A stretch of DNA of 64,000 bases, taken from assembly GCA_019113395.1 (NCBI GenBank), contig DXHL01000021.1:1-64000 (forward strand), in the 5' to 3' direction. Of the stretch, positions 29,399 to 38,353 are shown piece after piece; positions within the stretch are counted from its first letter, which is position 1; each line of letters opens with the position of its first letter. The DNA is from Candidatus Rikenella faecigallinarum. GTDB taxonomy: Bacteria > Bacteroidota > Bacteroidia > Bacteroidales > Rikenellaceae. The notes under the pieces are model-generated. The model did no database searches. It was not told the origin of the DNA and worked only from the letters and a program-made list of their open reading frames with translations. Both the position numbers and the translations under genes were made by a program.

Positions 29399-29444
29399 AA
29401 AGCCGGATAAGATGACGGTATAACCAGTCATCTTATCCGGCTTT
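29399..29444. repeat. 18-bp perfect inverted repeat upstream of MATE gene
   Basis: Arms 29399-29416 and 29427-29444 pair perfectly with a 10-nt spacer. It lies in the divergent gap between the MATE gene and the yitT-like gene, where no transcript should end, so it is an orphan terminator, a leader structure of the MATE mRNA or a regulator site. The rest of 29356-29795 has no gene; reading frames there are open but show no recognisable protein. Confidence 0.7.
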
Positions 29445-29766
29445 CACAGCCCTCCGATGAGGATAAAAAATATGTGTGTGGTAATTCTGAGTGCAAATGT
29501 GGGTCAAAGATTTGACTTTCCCAAAGCAAAACACATTTTTGTGGTCACGCAGTACAGAAAACGACCACGAAAGAAACCTCACGGGAACGAGTATTCGCTG
29601 TATCCCACTTCAGATACAAGACGGAGAATGGTTGAATGCCACACGGAACTTCATATCTTCCATATACCATCCAGGCCGTTCGTGAACCTCTCCTACAACA
29701 GAGAAAGAAGAGGCCTGCGAAGGGATGTTTACCACCCAACCTGTTATCGTTTTACAATTCTTTCCC

Positions 29767-29774
29767 TAACTTTG
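29767..29774 (+). promoter_or_regulatory. -7 box for the yitT-like gene
   Basis: TAACTTTG fits the -7 consensus and lies 21 nt before the ATG at 29796. No clear TTTG at -33. Confidence 0.5.
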
Positions 29775-29795
29775 TCTGTCACCCTACCCCAGCCT

Positions 29796-30680
29796 ATGAA
29801 AAGACAGACTATCCGTCAGTGGCTCTTTGTCGTGGTCGGCGCCGTGCTTATTGCCACGGCATTCGTCCTCTTCATCACCCCCTATCGCATTGTACCCGGC
29901 GGAGTATACGGCATGGGGGTGGTACTCAACTACCTCTTTCCCAAGATACAGGTCGGGACCTACGGCCTCTCGATGGACATTCCGCTGCTGCTGATAGCCT
30001 TTCAGCTGTTCGGTGCCCGCTTCGGGGCAAAAACCATCGTCGCGGCCCTGCTCACCCCGCTGATTATGAACGGCATGACACTGGCCATCGGCTCCGACCC
30101 CGCCACCATGCTCGGCGGAAAAATCGACCTCTCGAACGACATCCTTCTCAGCTGCACCTTCGGCGGGACACTCATGGGAGCCGGCGTCGGACTGCTCCTG
30201 AAAAACCACGCTACATCGGGCGGAACGGATATCGTGGCGATGATTGTCTCGAAATATGTCCACCTGCCCATCAGCCGCTCGGTGCTCTACGTCGATTCGG
30301 CCGTGGTGCTTTTCGGTCTGGTGGTGCTGGGCGACTGGAAACTGCCGCTCTACTCGCTGGTCACCATCTTCGTCTCATCCCGTGTGATTGACTACATCGT
30401 GGACGGCGGCTCGGGTGACAAACTGCTCTTCATCCTCTCCGACCGGCACGACAAGATACGCCATTTCATTCTCGACACCCTCGAACGGGGCGGCACCTAC
30501 ATCAAAGCCAGCGGCATGTACACCGGAGCCGACAAGGAGATGATATTTGTGGTGGTGTCGCGCCGCGAGGTGGCCCTCATGCGCGACCATATCCGCACGG
30601 TAGACCCCAATGCCTTTATGATTGTGGTCGATGCCCACGAGACGCTGGGCGAGGGATTCAAAACCTTTGAAAAATCATGA
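29796..30680 (+). CDS. YitT-family membrane protein (DUF161 plus DUF2179)
   Basis: The ATG at 29796 gives 294 residues starting MKRQTIRQWLFVVVGAVLIA. The frame is open 113 codons upstream, but that part crosses the -7 box and has no similarity. About five or six membrane helices (ITPYRIVPGGVYGMGVVLNY, GTLMGAGVGLLLKNHATSGG) are followed by a cytosolic DUF2179 domain (GTYIKASGMYTGADKEMIFV), the layout of YitT/YpjP proteins, whose role is poorly known. Its stop overlaps the next start (ATGA), so it is co-translated with the HD phosphodiesterase gene. Confidence 0.88.
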   Translation: MKRQTIRQWLFVVVGAVLIATAFVLFITPYRIVPGGVYGMGVVLNYLFPKIQVGTYGLSMDIPLLLIAFQLFGARFGAKTIVAALLTPLIMNGMTLAIGSDPATMLGGKIDLSNDILLSCTFGGTLMGAGVGLLLKNHATSGGTDIVAMIVSKYVHLPISRSVLYVDSAVVLFGLVVLGDWKLPLYSLVTIFVSSRVIDYIVDGGSGDKLLFILSDRHDKIRHFILDTLERGGTYIKASGMYTGADKEMIFVVVSRREVALMRDHIRTVDPNAFMIVVDAHETLGEGFKTFEKS

Positions 30681-32644
30681 TACGGAAAATTGCTTTTTTA
30701 GCAGGGCTGTCGCTGCTCATCACCCTGATGATGTCTCGCCGCGCCGCCCTCAACGCTTCGTTTTCCCCGGGAGAGACGTGGGAGGAGGAGACCCTCACGG
30801 CCCCGTTCGACATCCCGATATATAAAAGCGCCGAACAACTGGCTGCCGACCGGAAAAGTCTGTTGGAGGGCTTCCAGCCCGTATTTCGGCTCGACACCCT
30901 GGTCGGTTCGACCCAGTTGCGCAACCTGAGAGCCGACCTGTCGTCCGACCCGTCGCTCTCGCCCGAGCGGAGACAGATGATATACAACGAATTTCGCCAC
31001 ATATATCAACGGGGTATCGTGAGCGACGGCGAACGGGCCGACTATGCCGACCGTCTGGTACGCATCGACAGTGCCCACACGCTCAAGACCTGCTACGCCA
31101 CCGACCTGTTCACCCCCTCCACCGCACAAAACTACCTGCGGACACAGGGCGTGGAGGGCGAACAAATGGTACGTTACCTCACCCCGTCGCTCCATTACGA
31201 CCCCTCGCTCAACGCCAGCCTCCGCGAACAACTGCTCTCGCGCCTCTCGCAAACCGAAGGCATCATCCGCACGGGGGAAGTCATCGTCTCGAACGGACAG
31301 ATGATTGACCAGAACACCGCCCGACGCCTCACCTCCTACCAGCGGGAGTACGATAACCGACTCGGACAGGGCACCAGCGGTCTTATCCTCTTTCTCGGGA
31401 AACTCCTTGCGGTGGCAGCCATTCTCAGCGTCAGCTATGTCTTTTTCCACTACTTCTCCTCCCGACACTTCACGGGATGGAAACCGCTGCTGTTCGTCTT
31501 CCTGCTCTACACCCTCATGGCCGCCTTCATGGCTCTGGTCGTGCGGACCCAGTTCCTGAGCCCTTACATCGTACCGCTGCCGGTGGTCGCCATCCTGCTG
31601 CTGGCCTTCTTCGACACCCGCGTGGCCATCTACGGACATATCTCCGTGGTGCTGCTGGCCTCGCTGTTTGTCCGCTTCAGCTTCGAGTTCTTCACCGTGA
31701 ACTTCCTCGCCGGGATGGTCGCTATCTTCGTCATGCGACACTACTACCAGCGGCACAGCGTCTTCAAAGCCGTCGGAGCCGCCATCCTGACCGGTGCCCT
31801 GAGCTACATCGCTTTCATGTGGATGACGCAGGGGCTCCTCAAAATACACTATCTCGGCATCCTGTGGTTCGTGGCCAATGGTTTCCTGATGCTGGGATTC
31901 TACCAGCTTATCTACATCTTCGAACGCCTCTTCGGTTTTGTCTCCGACATCACCCTCCTCGAACTCTCCGACACCAACCAACCCCTGCTGCTCCAACTGG
32001 CCGAAAAAGCCCCCGGCACCTTCCAACACTCGGTACAGGTCGCCTCGCTGGCCGAAAGTGCCGCCAAGGAGATTGGAGCCAATCCGCTGCTGGCACGCAC
32101 CGGAGCCCTGTACCACGACATCGGGAAAATGGAAAATCCGTTCTACTTTGTCGAAAACCAAACCGGGAACTTCAACCCCCACTCGATGCTGAGCCCCGTA
32201 CAGAGTGCTTCCATTGTCCGTTCGCACGTCACCGAAGGGATTATGCTGGCGCGCAAACACCGTCTGCCGGCCATTGTTCAGGAGTTCATCACCGGCCACC
32301 ACGGCACCTCGAAACTCTACTACTTCTATGCCGAAGAGATGCAGAAACACGGTTCGGTAGAGAACCCGAACGACTTTACCTATCCGGGCCCCAAACCCGT
32401 ACGGCGTGAGGTGGCCATCTGCATGATGGCCGACTCGATTGAGGCGGCCTCGCGGTCGCTGGGCAGCTACGACCGCGAATCCATCGACGCGCTGGTCGAA
32501 AAAATCGTTGACCGACAGATTGCCGAACACCAGTTCAGCCAGGCCGAGCTCTCGTTTGCCGAGGTCACCCGCCTCAAGGAGCTCTTCAAAGCCAAACTGA
32601 ACAACATCTACCACGTTCGGGTGGCCTATCCGTCGGCCGCATAG
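30677..32644 (+). CDS. 7TM-HD family phosphodiesterase, PgpH-like
   Basis: The 655-residue protein starts MIRKIAFLAGLSLLITLMMS, one membrane helix. An extracytosolic domain of about 220 residues follows, then a cluster of seven helices at about residues 235-430, then an HD domain with FQHSVQVASLAESAA and the His480-Asp481 pair in LYHDIGKMENPF. This is the 7TMR-HDED/7TM/HD layout of PgpH (YqfF), which in Firmicutes breaks down cyclic-di-AMP. The Bacteroidetes homologues are assumed to do likewise. It overlaps the yitT-like gene by 4 nt. Confidence 0.9.
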   Translation: MIRKIAFLAGLSLLITLMMSRRAALNASFSPGETWEEETLTAPFDIPIYKSAEQLAADRKSLLEGFQPVFRLDTLVGSTQLRNLRADLSSDPSLSPERRQMIYNEFRHIYQRGIVSDGERADYADRLVRIDSAHTLKTCYATDLFTPSTAQNYLRTQGVEGEQMVRYLTPSLHYDPSLNASLREQLLSRLSQTEGIIRTGEVIVSNGQMIDQNTARRLTSYQREYDNRLGQGTSGLILFLGKLLAVAAILSVSYVFFHYFSSRHFTGWKPLLFVFLLYTLMAAFMALVVRTQFLSPYIVPLPVVAILLLAFFDTRVAIYGHISVVLLASLFVRFSFEFFTVNFLAGMVAIFVMRHYYQRHSVFKAVGAAILTGALSYIAFMWMTQGLLKIHYLGILWFVANGFLMLGFYQLIYIFERLFGFVSDITLLELSDTNQPLLLQLAEKAPGTFQHSVQVASLAESAAKEIGANPLLARTGALYHDIGKMENPFYFVENQTGNFNPHSMLSPVQSASIVRSHVTEGIMLARKHRLPAIVQEFITGHHGTSKLYYFYAEEMQKHGSVENPNDFTYPGPKPVRREVAICMMADSIEAASRSLGSYDRESIDALVEKIVDRQIAEHQFSQAELSFAEVTRLKELFKAKLNNIYHVRVAYPSAA

Positions 32645-32758
32645 CAAGCGGGGAAAGGCTGACCTGACCTTTTTCGTCATTAAAGAGCCCCGTGCATTGC
32701 TGCGGTGCGCTGCCGTAATTTTCCGGCACGGACGGATGCAGAATTGCACGGCATTGAT

Positions 32759-32802
32759 TATTTTTGTGACGCTTTTGCCGCCCGCTGTGCGGCAAAAGCG
32801 TC
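32759..32802 (+). promoter_or_regulatory. trpS promoter box and 5'-end hairpin
   Basis: A -7 box TATTTTTG at 32759-32766 is followed at once by a perfect 14-bp stem (32768-32781 with 32789-32802, 7-nt loop CCGCTGT) ending 30 nt before the trpS ATG. No T-tract follows, so it is not a terminator. If transcription starts a few bases after the box, the mRNA would begin inside this stem. The preceding 100 nt also contain a less regular outer CCGTGCA/TGCACGG pairing. Confidence 0.5.
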
Positions 32803-32832
32803 TGTCGAACAACCCACAAACCTCGAACTCCT

Positions 32833-33825
32833 ATGGAAACTGTAGTCAGCGGCATCCGCTCGACCGGTAATCTTCACCTGGGCAACTATTTCGGTGCCCT
32901 GCGCAACTTCATCAAGATGCAGGATGCGGCCAACTGCTTCTTTTTCATTGCCGACTACCACTCGCTCACCACGCATCCCGACCCGACGGCGCTGCACGGC
33001 AACGTGCGCGACATTCTGGCCGAATATCTGGCCGCCGGGCTGGACCCCGAGAAGTCGGTGATTTTCATCCAGAGCGACCAGCCGCAGGTGGCCGAACTCT
33101 ACCTGCTGCTGAACATGCACGCCTATATCGGGGAATTGGAGCGTACCGCCTCGTTCAAGGACAAGATGCGCAAACAACCCGAGAATGTCAATGCGGGCCT
33201 GCTCACCTACCCGACGCTGATGGCGGCCGACATCCTGATTCACAAGGCCAACAAGGTGCCCGTAGGGAAAGACCAGGAGCAACACCTCGAAATGACCCGC
33301 AAATATGCACGGCGTTTCAACACCAAATATGGGGTGGAGTACTTTCCGGAGCCGGAGCCCTACAACTTCGGGTCGGAACTGGTGAAGGTGCCGGGGCTGG
33401 ACGGCAGCGGCAAGATGGGCAAGAGCGAGGGGAACGGGATTTTCCTGATTGACAGTGACCAGGATATTCGCAAGAAGGTGATGAAGGCGGTGACCGACAG
33501 CGGCCCCACGGTACCCAATTCGGAGATGCCCGAGGTGATTCGCAATATTTTCACGCTGTTGGAGATTGTCTCGACGCCCGACACAGTACAATATTTCCGC
33601 GACAAGTATGCCGACTGTTCGATTCGCTACGGCGACCTCAAGAAACAGTTGGCCGAGGATATTATCGCCACGGTAGCCCCGATTCGGGAACGCATTCTGG
33701 CCATTCAGGCCGATGAGGCCTATCTGTCGCGGGTAGCGCGGATGGGTGCCGAACGGGCGCAGGAGAGCGCTGCGCGGACCGTGGCCGAAGTGCGGGAGAT
33801 TATGGGGATTCGGCGTTTTTATTAG
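32833..33825 (+). CDS. trpS: tryptophanyl-tRNA synthetase
   Basis: The 330-residue class Ic enzyme attaches Trp to tRNA-Trp. The HIGH-type motif is GNLHLGNY (residues 12-19) and the KMSKS-type loop is GKMGKSEGN (about 194-202). The stretch DILIHKANKVPVGKDQEQHL is also typical of TrpRS. It seems to be a single-gene unit with a hairpin in its leader and a terminator after it. Confidence 0.97.
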   Translation: METVVSGIRSTGNLHLGNYFGALRNFIKMQDAANCFFFIADYHSLTTHPDPTALHGNVRDILAEYLAAGLDPEKSVIFIQSDQPQVAELYLLLNMHAYIGELERTASFKDKMRKQPENVNAGLLTYPTLMAADILIHKANKVPVGKDQEQHLEMTRKYARRFNTKYGVEYFPEPEPYNFGSELVKVPGLDGSGKMGKSEGNGIFLIDSDQDIRKKVMKAVTDSGPTVPNSEMPEVIRNIFTLLEIVSTPDTVQYFRDKYADCSIRYGDLKKQLAEDIIATVAPIRERILAIQADEAYLSRVARMGAERAQESAARTVAEVREIMGIRRFY

Positions 33826-33904
33826 GACTCTTCTGACGGAGGGGTCTGCGCGGTTTCGCAAGGATAATGGTCTTCCTTTGACAGCCCCACTTCCGAAACA
33901 GCAA

Positions 33905-33947
33905 TTCGGGGGATGCAAATCTGTTGATTTGCATCCCCCGAACGTTT
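33905..33947. terminator. terminator between trpS and dxs
   Basis: A perfect 17-bp stem (33905-33921 with 33926-33942) with a 4-nt loop is followed by CGTTTTT on the plus strand. It lies between the convergent trpS (stop 33825) and dxs (stop 34000) genes. Confidence 0.88.
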
Positions 33948-33999
33948 TTCTTCCCGCGCCAGTGCAGGGCACCCCTACCTTAACTCATTATCTTGTCTG

Positions 34000-35919
34000 C
34001 TACTCCTGCAACGCCTCGCGCACCCGACGGGCGATGCCCTCGGCATCGATGCCGCACAAGGCTCGCAACTGCTGCACCGTTCCCTGTTCCACAAAGTGGT
34101 CGGGCAGCCCCAGACGCACCACGCGCAACCCTTTGGAGGTGTATCCCTTATCGGCGAGGTATTCCAGCACGGCACTCCCGGCACCCGCAGCCCGTACGCC
34201 GTCTTCGACGGTAATCAGGGTATGGCAGCCCCGCCCGACAATCCGCTCCAGCAACGCCTCATCGAGCGGTTTGACGAACCTCAGGTCATAGTGTGCCACG
34301 GGTATCCCCTCCTCCGCCAGTTGTGCCACCGCCGCTGTCGCCTCGGTTCCAATAGCCCCCACCGACAAAACAGCCACCCTCGCCCCCTCGGGTTCCCCCA
34401 GCACACGCCCCTCACCACGCCGCACCGCCGTCAGCGGCGCTTCCATCACCTCCTCCCCGAAGGCACCGCCCCGAGGATAACGAATCACCCACATCCCAGT
34501 ATCTCCCGCTGAAGCCGCATACATCACGCTGCGCAACTCCACGGCATCCATCGGCGCCGCTATCGTCACATTCGGCACCCCCCGCAACAGCGCCAGGTCA
34601 AACGCCCCGTGGTGCGTCGCCCCATCCTCGCCCACCAGCCCCGCACGGTCCAGACAGAGCACCACCGGCAACTCCTGCAACGCCGCATCGTGAATCACAT
34701 TGTCCACCGCCCGCTGCATGAACGACGAATAGATATTGCAGAACGGCACCTTACCTCCTGCGGCCAGTCCCGCTGCAAAGGTCACGGCGTGCCCCTCGGC
34801 AATCCCCACATCGTAGGCCCGCTCGGGCATCCGCTCCATCAACAGGTTCATCGAGCAGCCCGTGGGCATGGCAGGCGTGATGCCCACCACCCGCGAATCC
34901 CGTTCGGCCAATTCGACCAGCGTCCGCCCGAAAACATCCTGAAAACGCAACCGTTTCGGCTTGTCACCCGGCATGGCCGCCTGCCGTTCGCCCGTCTCGG
35001 GATTGAACCGCCCCGGAGCGTGCCATTCCGTTTGGTCCTGTTCGGCAGGAGCGTATCCTTTCCCCTTAACCGTCAGCGCATGCAGTATCTTCGGTCCGGG
35101 CAGCTTCCGCAAGTCGCGCAACGCCCTGACCAACCCTACCACATCGTTCCCGTCCACCGGCCCGAAATAACGGAAATTGAACGACTCAAAAAGATTGCTC
35201 TGATGCAGAAAGAACGACTTGGCCCCGTTCAGCATCTTCTGTATCACCCGCCGCATCCGAGGCAGGCGGTTCAACGCCCTCCAGGTCGAATCCTTGACCC
35301 GGTTGTAGTGCTGCGAGGTGCTGATTTCGAGCAGCGCCTCCTTCAACGCCCCCACATTGGGGTCTATCGAGATGCGGTTGTCGTTCAGGATAATGAGAAT
35401 ATCGTTGTCGGGGTCGGCTCCCGCATTGTTCAGCCCCTCGAAAGCCAGCCCCCCGGTCATCGCCCCGTCGCCAATCACCGCCACACACTTCGGTCCCGTC
35501 CCGTCCTCGCGCCGCAGCGCCCGTGACAACCCCAAAGCAGCCGATATCGAGGTCGAGGAGTGACCCGCCCCGAAAGCATCGTACTCGCTCTCGCTCATCT
35601 TCGGAAAACCGCTGATACCCCCCAACTTCCTGTTCGTACAAAAGCGGTCACGCCGCCCGGTAATAATCTTGTGAGCATAGGCCTGATGCCCCACATCCCA
35701 CACCAGCCGGTCGTTCGGCGTATCGTACACGTAATGGATGGCCACAGCCAGCTCCACCGCTCCCAGACTCGCCCCCAGGTGACCCGGATTGGTCGATACT
35801 TCGCGGATAATGAACTCCCGCAACTCCGCACAATAGGCCGGCAACTCGCTCACTGCGAGTTGCCGCAGGTCGGCCGGAGAGTTGATTCGATGGAGATATT
35901 TTGTTGCTTTGGCCGTCAT
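34000..35919 (-). CDS. dxs: 1-deoxy-D-xylulose-5-phosphate synthase
   Basis: The ATG at 35919 gives 639 residues starting MTAKATKYLHRINSPADLRQ; the frame extends 8 codons to a TTG that lies in the -7 box. The enzyme joins pyruvate and glyceraldehyde-3-phosphate, the first step of the MEP isoprenoid pathway. Seen are NPGHLGASLGAVELAVAIHY, the thiamin diphosphate site VIGDGAMTGGLAFEGLNNAG with NDN, the transketolase pyrimidine-binding domain (GITPAMPTGCSMN) and the C-terminal domain. It is divergent from the OmpA-family gene, with only 50 nt between start codons. Confidence 0.97.
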   Translation of the reverse strand: MTAKATKYLHRINSPADLRQLAVSELPAYCAELREFIIREVSTNPGHLGASLGAVELAVAIHYVYDTPNDRLVWDVGHQAYAHKIITGRRDRFCTNRKLGGISGFPKMSESEYDAFGAGHSSTSISAALGLSRALRREDGTGPKCVAVIGDGAMTGGLAFEGLNNAGADPDNDILIILNDNRISIDPNVGALKEALLEISTSQHYNRVKDSTWRALNRLPRMRRVIQKMLNGAKSFFLHQSNLFESFNFRYFGPVDGNDVVGLVRALRDLRKLPGPKILHALTVKGKGYAPAEQDQTEWHAPGRFNPETGERQAAMPGDKPKRLRFQDVFGRTLVELAERDSRVVGITPAMPTGCSMNLLMERMPERAYDVGIAEGHAVTFAAGLAAGGKVPFCNIYSSFMQRAVDNVIHDAALQELPVVLCLDRAGLVGEDGATHHGAFDLALLRGVPNVTIAAPMDAVELRSVMYAASAGDTGMWVIRYPRGGAFGEEVMEAPLTAVRRGEGRVLGEPEGARVAVLSVGAIGTEATAAVAQLAEEGIPVAHYDLRFVKPLDEALLERIVGRGCHTLITVEDGVRAAGAGSAVLEYLADKGYTSKGLRVVRLGLPDHFVEQGTVQQLRALCGIDAEGIARRVREALQE

Positions 35920-35940
35920 TTCGGATAGGGATAGTAAGGA

Positions 35941-35966
35941 CAAAGATAGAAATTTTGTACCTTCGC
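35941..35966. promoter_or_regulatory. divergent -7 boxes of dxs and the OmpA-family gene
   Basis: On the minus strand TATCTTTG (35948-35941) lies 21 nt before the dxs ATG. On the plus strand TACCTTCG (35959-35966, one mismatch to consensus) ends only 3 nt before the OmpA-family ATG at 35970. The -33 region of each would fall in the opposite gene; neither has a clear TTTG. Confidence 0.5.
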
Positions 35967-35969
35967 CTT

Positions 35970-36752
35970 ATGAAAACCCGAAAAATAACCGTTTTGACAG
36001 GGGCTTTGGCCATGGTGGTGTGCGGCAGCGTGTCGTGCGTCTCGATGAAGACCTATCGCCAGACACAGCAGCGAGCCTTGCGGTGCGAACAGAACTCCGC
36101 GGCGCTCCGGGCCGAAATCGAACAACTGCACGAACAACGCACTTCGCTCGAAGCACAGTACAGCGCGCTGGACTCGACCCACTATGCCGAGGGGCTGACC
36201 AACGCCGAGCTGCGGGCGCTGCTGCGCGAACGGACACAGGCACTGGCCGAAGTGCGGGCTCTGCTGAGCGAAGCCCTGCAGGATTTCGACAGCCAGGGAC
36301 TCTCGGTGTCGGAACGCGGCGGAATGATATATGTGTCGGTGGACGAAAAACTGCTCTTCGAGCTGGGCAAGGCCGAAGTGTCGCCCGAAGGGGAACGCGC
36401 CGTGCTGAAGGTGGCCGATGTGCTGGCCCGCAACCCGAACATTCGGATTATGGTCGAAGGACACACCGACAACCTTCCGTACCGCTCGAAAGAGGGCGAC
36501 CAGATTATCGACAACTGGGACCTCAGCGTCCATCGGGCTACCGCGGTGGTGCGTATTCTCCTGCGCAACAAGGGGATTGCTCCCAAACGGGTGACGGCAG
36601 CCGGACGCAGCCAGTACGCTCCGGTGGCCACCGATAATTCCTCGGCTGCACGGGCGCAAAACCGCCGCACCGAAATTATTCTGACCCCCGACATGGACCG
36701 CCTGATGGAGCTGTTGGGCGAAGCCGGAAGGATTACGGGCGGAACCGAGTAG
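35970..36752 (+). CDS. OmpA-family peptidoglycan-binding lipoprotein
   Basis: The ATG at 35970 gives 260 residues. MKTRKITVLTGALAMVVCGS leads to a lipobox-like VSC near residue 21-25. Then comes a long helical, probably coiled-coil part (about 30-110, EQLHEQRTSLEAQYSALDST) and a C-terminal OmpA domain (about 125-250). The peptidoglycan-binding signature is VEGHTDNLPYRSKEGDQIID with RRTEIILTP at the end. It likely tethers the outer membrane to the cell wall. Pal-like proteins have a shorter N-terminal part. Transcript may be nearly leaderless. Confidence 0.9.
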   Translation: MKTRKITVLTGALAMVVCGSVSCVSMKTYRQTQQRALRCEQNSAALRAEIEQLHEQRTSLEAQYSALDSTHYAEGLTNAELRALLRERTQALAEVRALLSEALQDFDSQGLSVSERGGMIYVSVDEKLLFELGKAEVSPEGERAVLKVADVLARNPNIRIMVEGHTDNLPYRSKEGDQIIDNWDLSVHRATAVVRILLRNKGIAPKRVTAAGRSQYAPVATDNSSAARAQNRRTEIILTPDMDRLMELLGEAGRITGGTE

Positions 36753-36828
36753 CACCGCTGTCCGCACGCCACAAGCCTACCCAACACAAACGACCTGACA
36801 TCCAAACCACTTAACCGAACGACACACC

Positions 36829-37557
36829 ATGACCCAATACAAACGGATACTCCTCAAACTGAGCGGCGAATCGCTCCAGGGACAACAAGGCTACGGCCTC
36901 GACCCGCAGATGCTGGCCTCCTATGCCGAACAAATCAAAGCCGTAGCCGACAGCGGCGTCCAAATCGGCATCGTCATCGGCGGCGGTAACATCTTCCGCG
37001 GGATGAGCGGTGTCGGCAAGGGCTTCGACCGCGTGCGCGGCGACCAGATGGGGATGCTCGCGACAGTGATTAATTCGCTGGCCTTGCAATCGGCCATCGA
37101 GAATGCAGGGGGTAAGGCACGGGTGCTGACCTCCATCCCGATGGGACCTGTCGGAGCGGGTATCTACTCCAAGTTTCGGGCCATCGAACTGATGAACGAA
37201 GGCTACACCGTGATTATCGGCGGCGGGACGGGCAACCCCTTCTTCACGACCGACACGGCATCGGCTCTGCGCGGCGTGGAGATAGAGGCCGACGTCCTGC
37301 TGAAGGGAACCCGCGTGAACGGCGTCTACACTGCCGACCCCGAAAAAGACCCCTCGGCCCGCAAATACGACTCGATAACCTTCTCCGAAGTGATTGCCCA
37401 ACGGCTCAAGGTGATGGACCTGACGGCCTTCACGATGTGTATGGAGAACAACCTGCCGATATTTGTCTTCGACATGGACACCCCGGGCAACCTGGCCAAA
37501 GTCACGGGCGGAGATGCTTCGGCACTGGCGGCTATCGGCACCCTGGTACACAACTAA
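36829..37557 (+). CDS. pyrH: UMP kinase
   Basis: The 242-residue protein begins MTQYKRILLKLSGESLQGQQ, the amino acid kinase fold start, and includes IVIGGGNIFRGMSGVGKGFD and RALEVEADVLLKGT-like sequence (RGVEIEADVLLKGTRVNGVY). It phosphorylates UMP to UDP and is hexameric and GTP-regulated in other bacteria. It is followed by frr 25 nt later, a common bacterial pair. Confidence 0.97.
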   Translation: MTQYKRILLKLSGESLQGQQGYGLDPQMLASYAEQIKAVADSGVQIGIVIGGGNIFRGMSGVGKGFDRVRGDQMGMLATVINSLALQSAIENAGGKARVLTSIPMGPVGAGIYSKFRAIELMNEGYTVIIGGGTGNPFFTTDTASALRGVEIEADVLLKGTRVNGVYTADPEKDPSARKYDSITFSEVIAQRLKVMDLTAFTMCMENNLPIFVFDMDTPGNLAKVTGGDASALAAIGTLVHN

Positions 37558-37582
37558 ACGCATCATAACAACGCAACACGAT

Positions 37583-38146
37583 ATGGGACAAAAAAGAGTG
37601 ATTATCGACGCGGCGAAACCCAAAATGGAAAAGGCTTTCGCCCACTTCGAAGAGGAAATCGCCTCGATTAAGGCGGGGAAAGCCAGCCCCAACGTACTGA
37701 ACGGGGTGCTGGTCGAATCGTACGGTTCGCAGATGCCGGTCAATCAGGTGGCGAGCGTAACGGTGCCCGACGCGCGCACCATTCTGATTCAGCCGTGGGA
37801 CAAAACACTGCTGGGGGCTATCGAAAAGGCCATTATCAACTCGAATCTGGGGATGACCCCGTCGAACAACGGTGAGACCATCCGCCTCAACGTACCGCCG
37901 CTGACTGAAGAACGGCGCAAGGAGCTGATGAAACAGATTAAGGCCGAAGCCGAATCGGCCCGTGTCAGCATCCGCAACGTCCGCCGCGAGGCTATCGAAG
38001 CCATCAAAAAGGCAGTGAAGGCCGACGGGCTGCCCGAAGACGTAGCCAAAGACGGAGAAGACGAAGTGCAGAAGATTGTGGACGACTACTCGAAAAAAAT
38101 CGACGGCGTGCTGGCTGCCAAGGAGAAGGAAATCATGACCGTCTAA
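37583..38146 (+). CDS. frr: ribosome recycling factor
   Basis: The ATG at 37583 gives 187 residues starting MGQKRVIIDAAKPKMEKAFA; an upstream frame extension overlaps pyrH and is rejected. Signature stretches are IKAGKASPNVLNGVLVESYG, IQPWDKTLLGAIEKAIINSN and ARVSIRNVRREAIEAIKKAV. RRF splits post-termination ribosomes with EF-G. Strong terminator downstream. Confidence 0.97.
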   Translation: MGQKRVIIDAAKPKMEKAFAHFEEEIASIKAGKASPNVLNGVLVESYGSQMPVNQVASVTVPDARTILIQPWDKTLLGAIEKAIINSNLGMTPSNNGETIRLNVPPLTEERRKELMKQIKAEAESARVSIRNVRREAIEAIKKAVKADGLPEDVAKDGEDEVQKIVDDYSKKIDGVLAAKEKEIMTV

Positions 38147-38192
38147 CGTCGGAGCATATCATACCGCCCGACGGCTTATTTTCTCACAAGTC

Positions 38193-38235
38193 AGTTCAGG
38201 GGAAAACCTCACGGTTTTCCCCTGAACTCGTTTTT
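38193..38235 (+). terminator. intrinsic terminator after frr
   Basis: A perfect 16-bp stem (38193-38208 with 38213-38228) with a TCAC loop is followed by CGTTTTT. It lies 47 nt past the frr stop. Confidence 0.92.
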
Positions 38236-38304
38236 CCGGAACCAAATTTGACCGTTTCCGCGCATTCTGCCCCCGGAGGAACCGCCGCACTGACGGAAAA
38301 TCGC

Positions 38305-38312
38305 TATCTTTG
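38305..38312 (+). promoter_or_regulatory. -7 box for rfbA
   Basis: TATCTTTG fits the -7 consensus and lies 41 nt upstream of the rfbA ATG. No TTTG at the exact -33 position was found. Confidence 0.5.
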
Positions 38313-38353
38313 CGCCAAATAACACCCGTTATACACCTATAAACCATCCGACT

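Noticed and set aside
29457..29795. 113-residue N-terminal extension of the YitT-like protein
   Set aside because: It runs across the -7 promoter box at 29767-29774 and has no similarity; the protein from 29796 begins with a normal first helix.
30698..32812. 704-codon open frame on the minus strand
   Set aside because: Antisense to the 7TM-HD gene; translation is full of Glu/Gly/His stretches and has no membrane or domain pattern.
32691..32832. T-box riboswitch before trpS
   Set aside because: No T-box sequence or specifier loop with a following terminator is seen, and T-boxes are not known from Bacteroidota.
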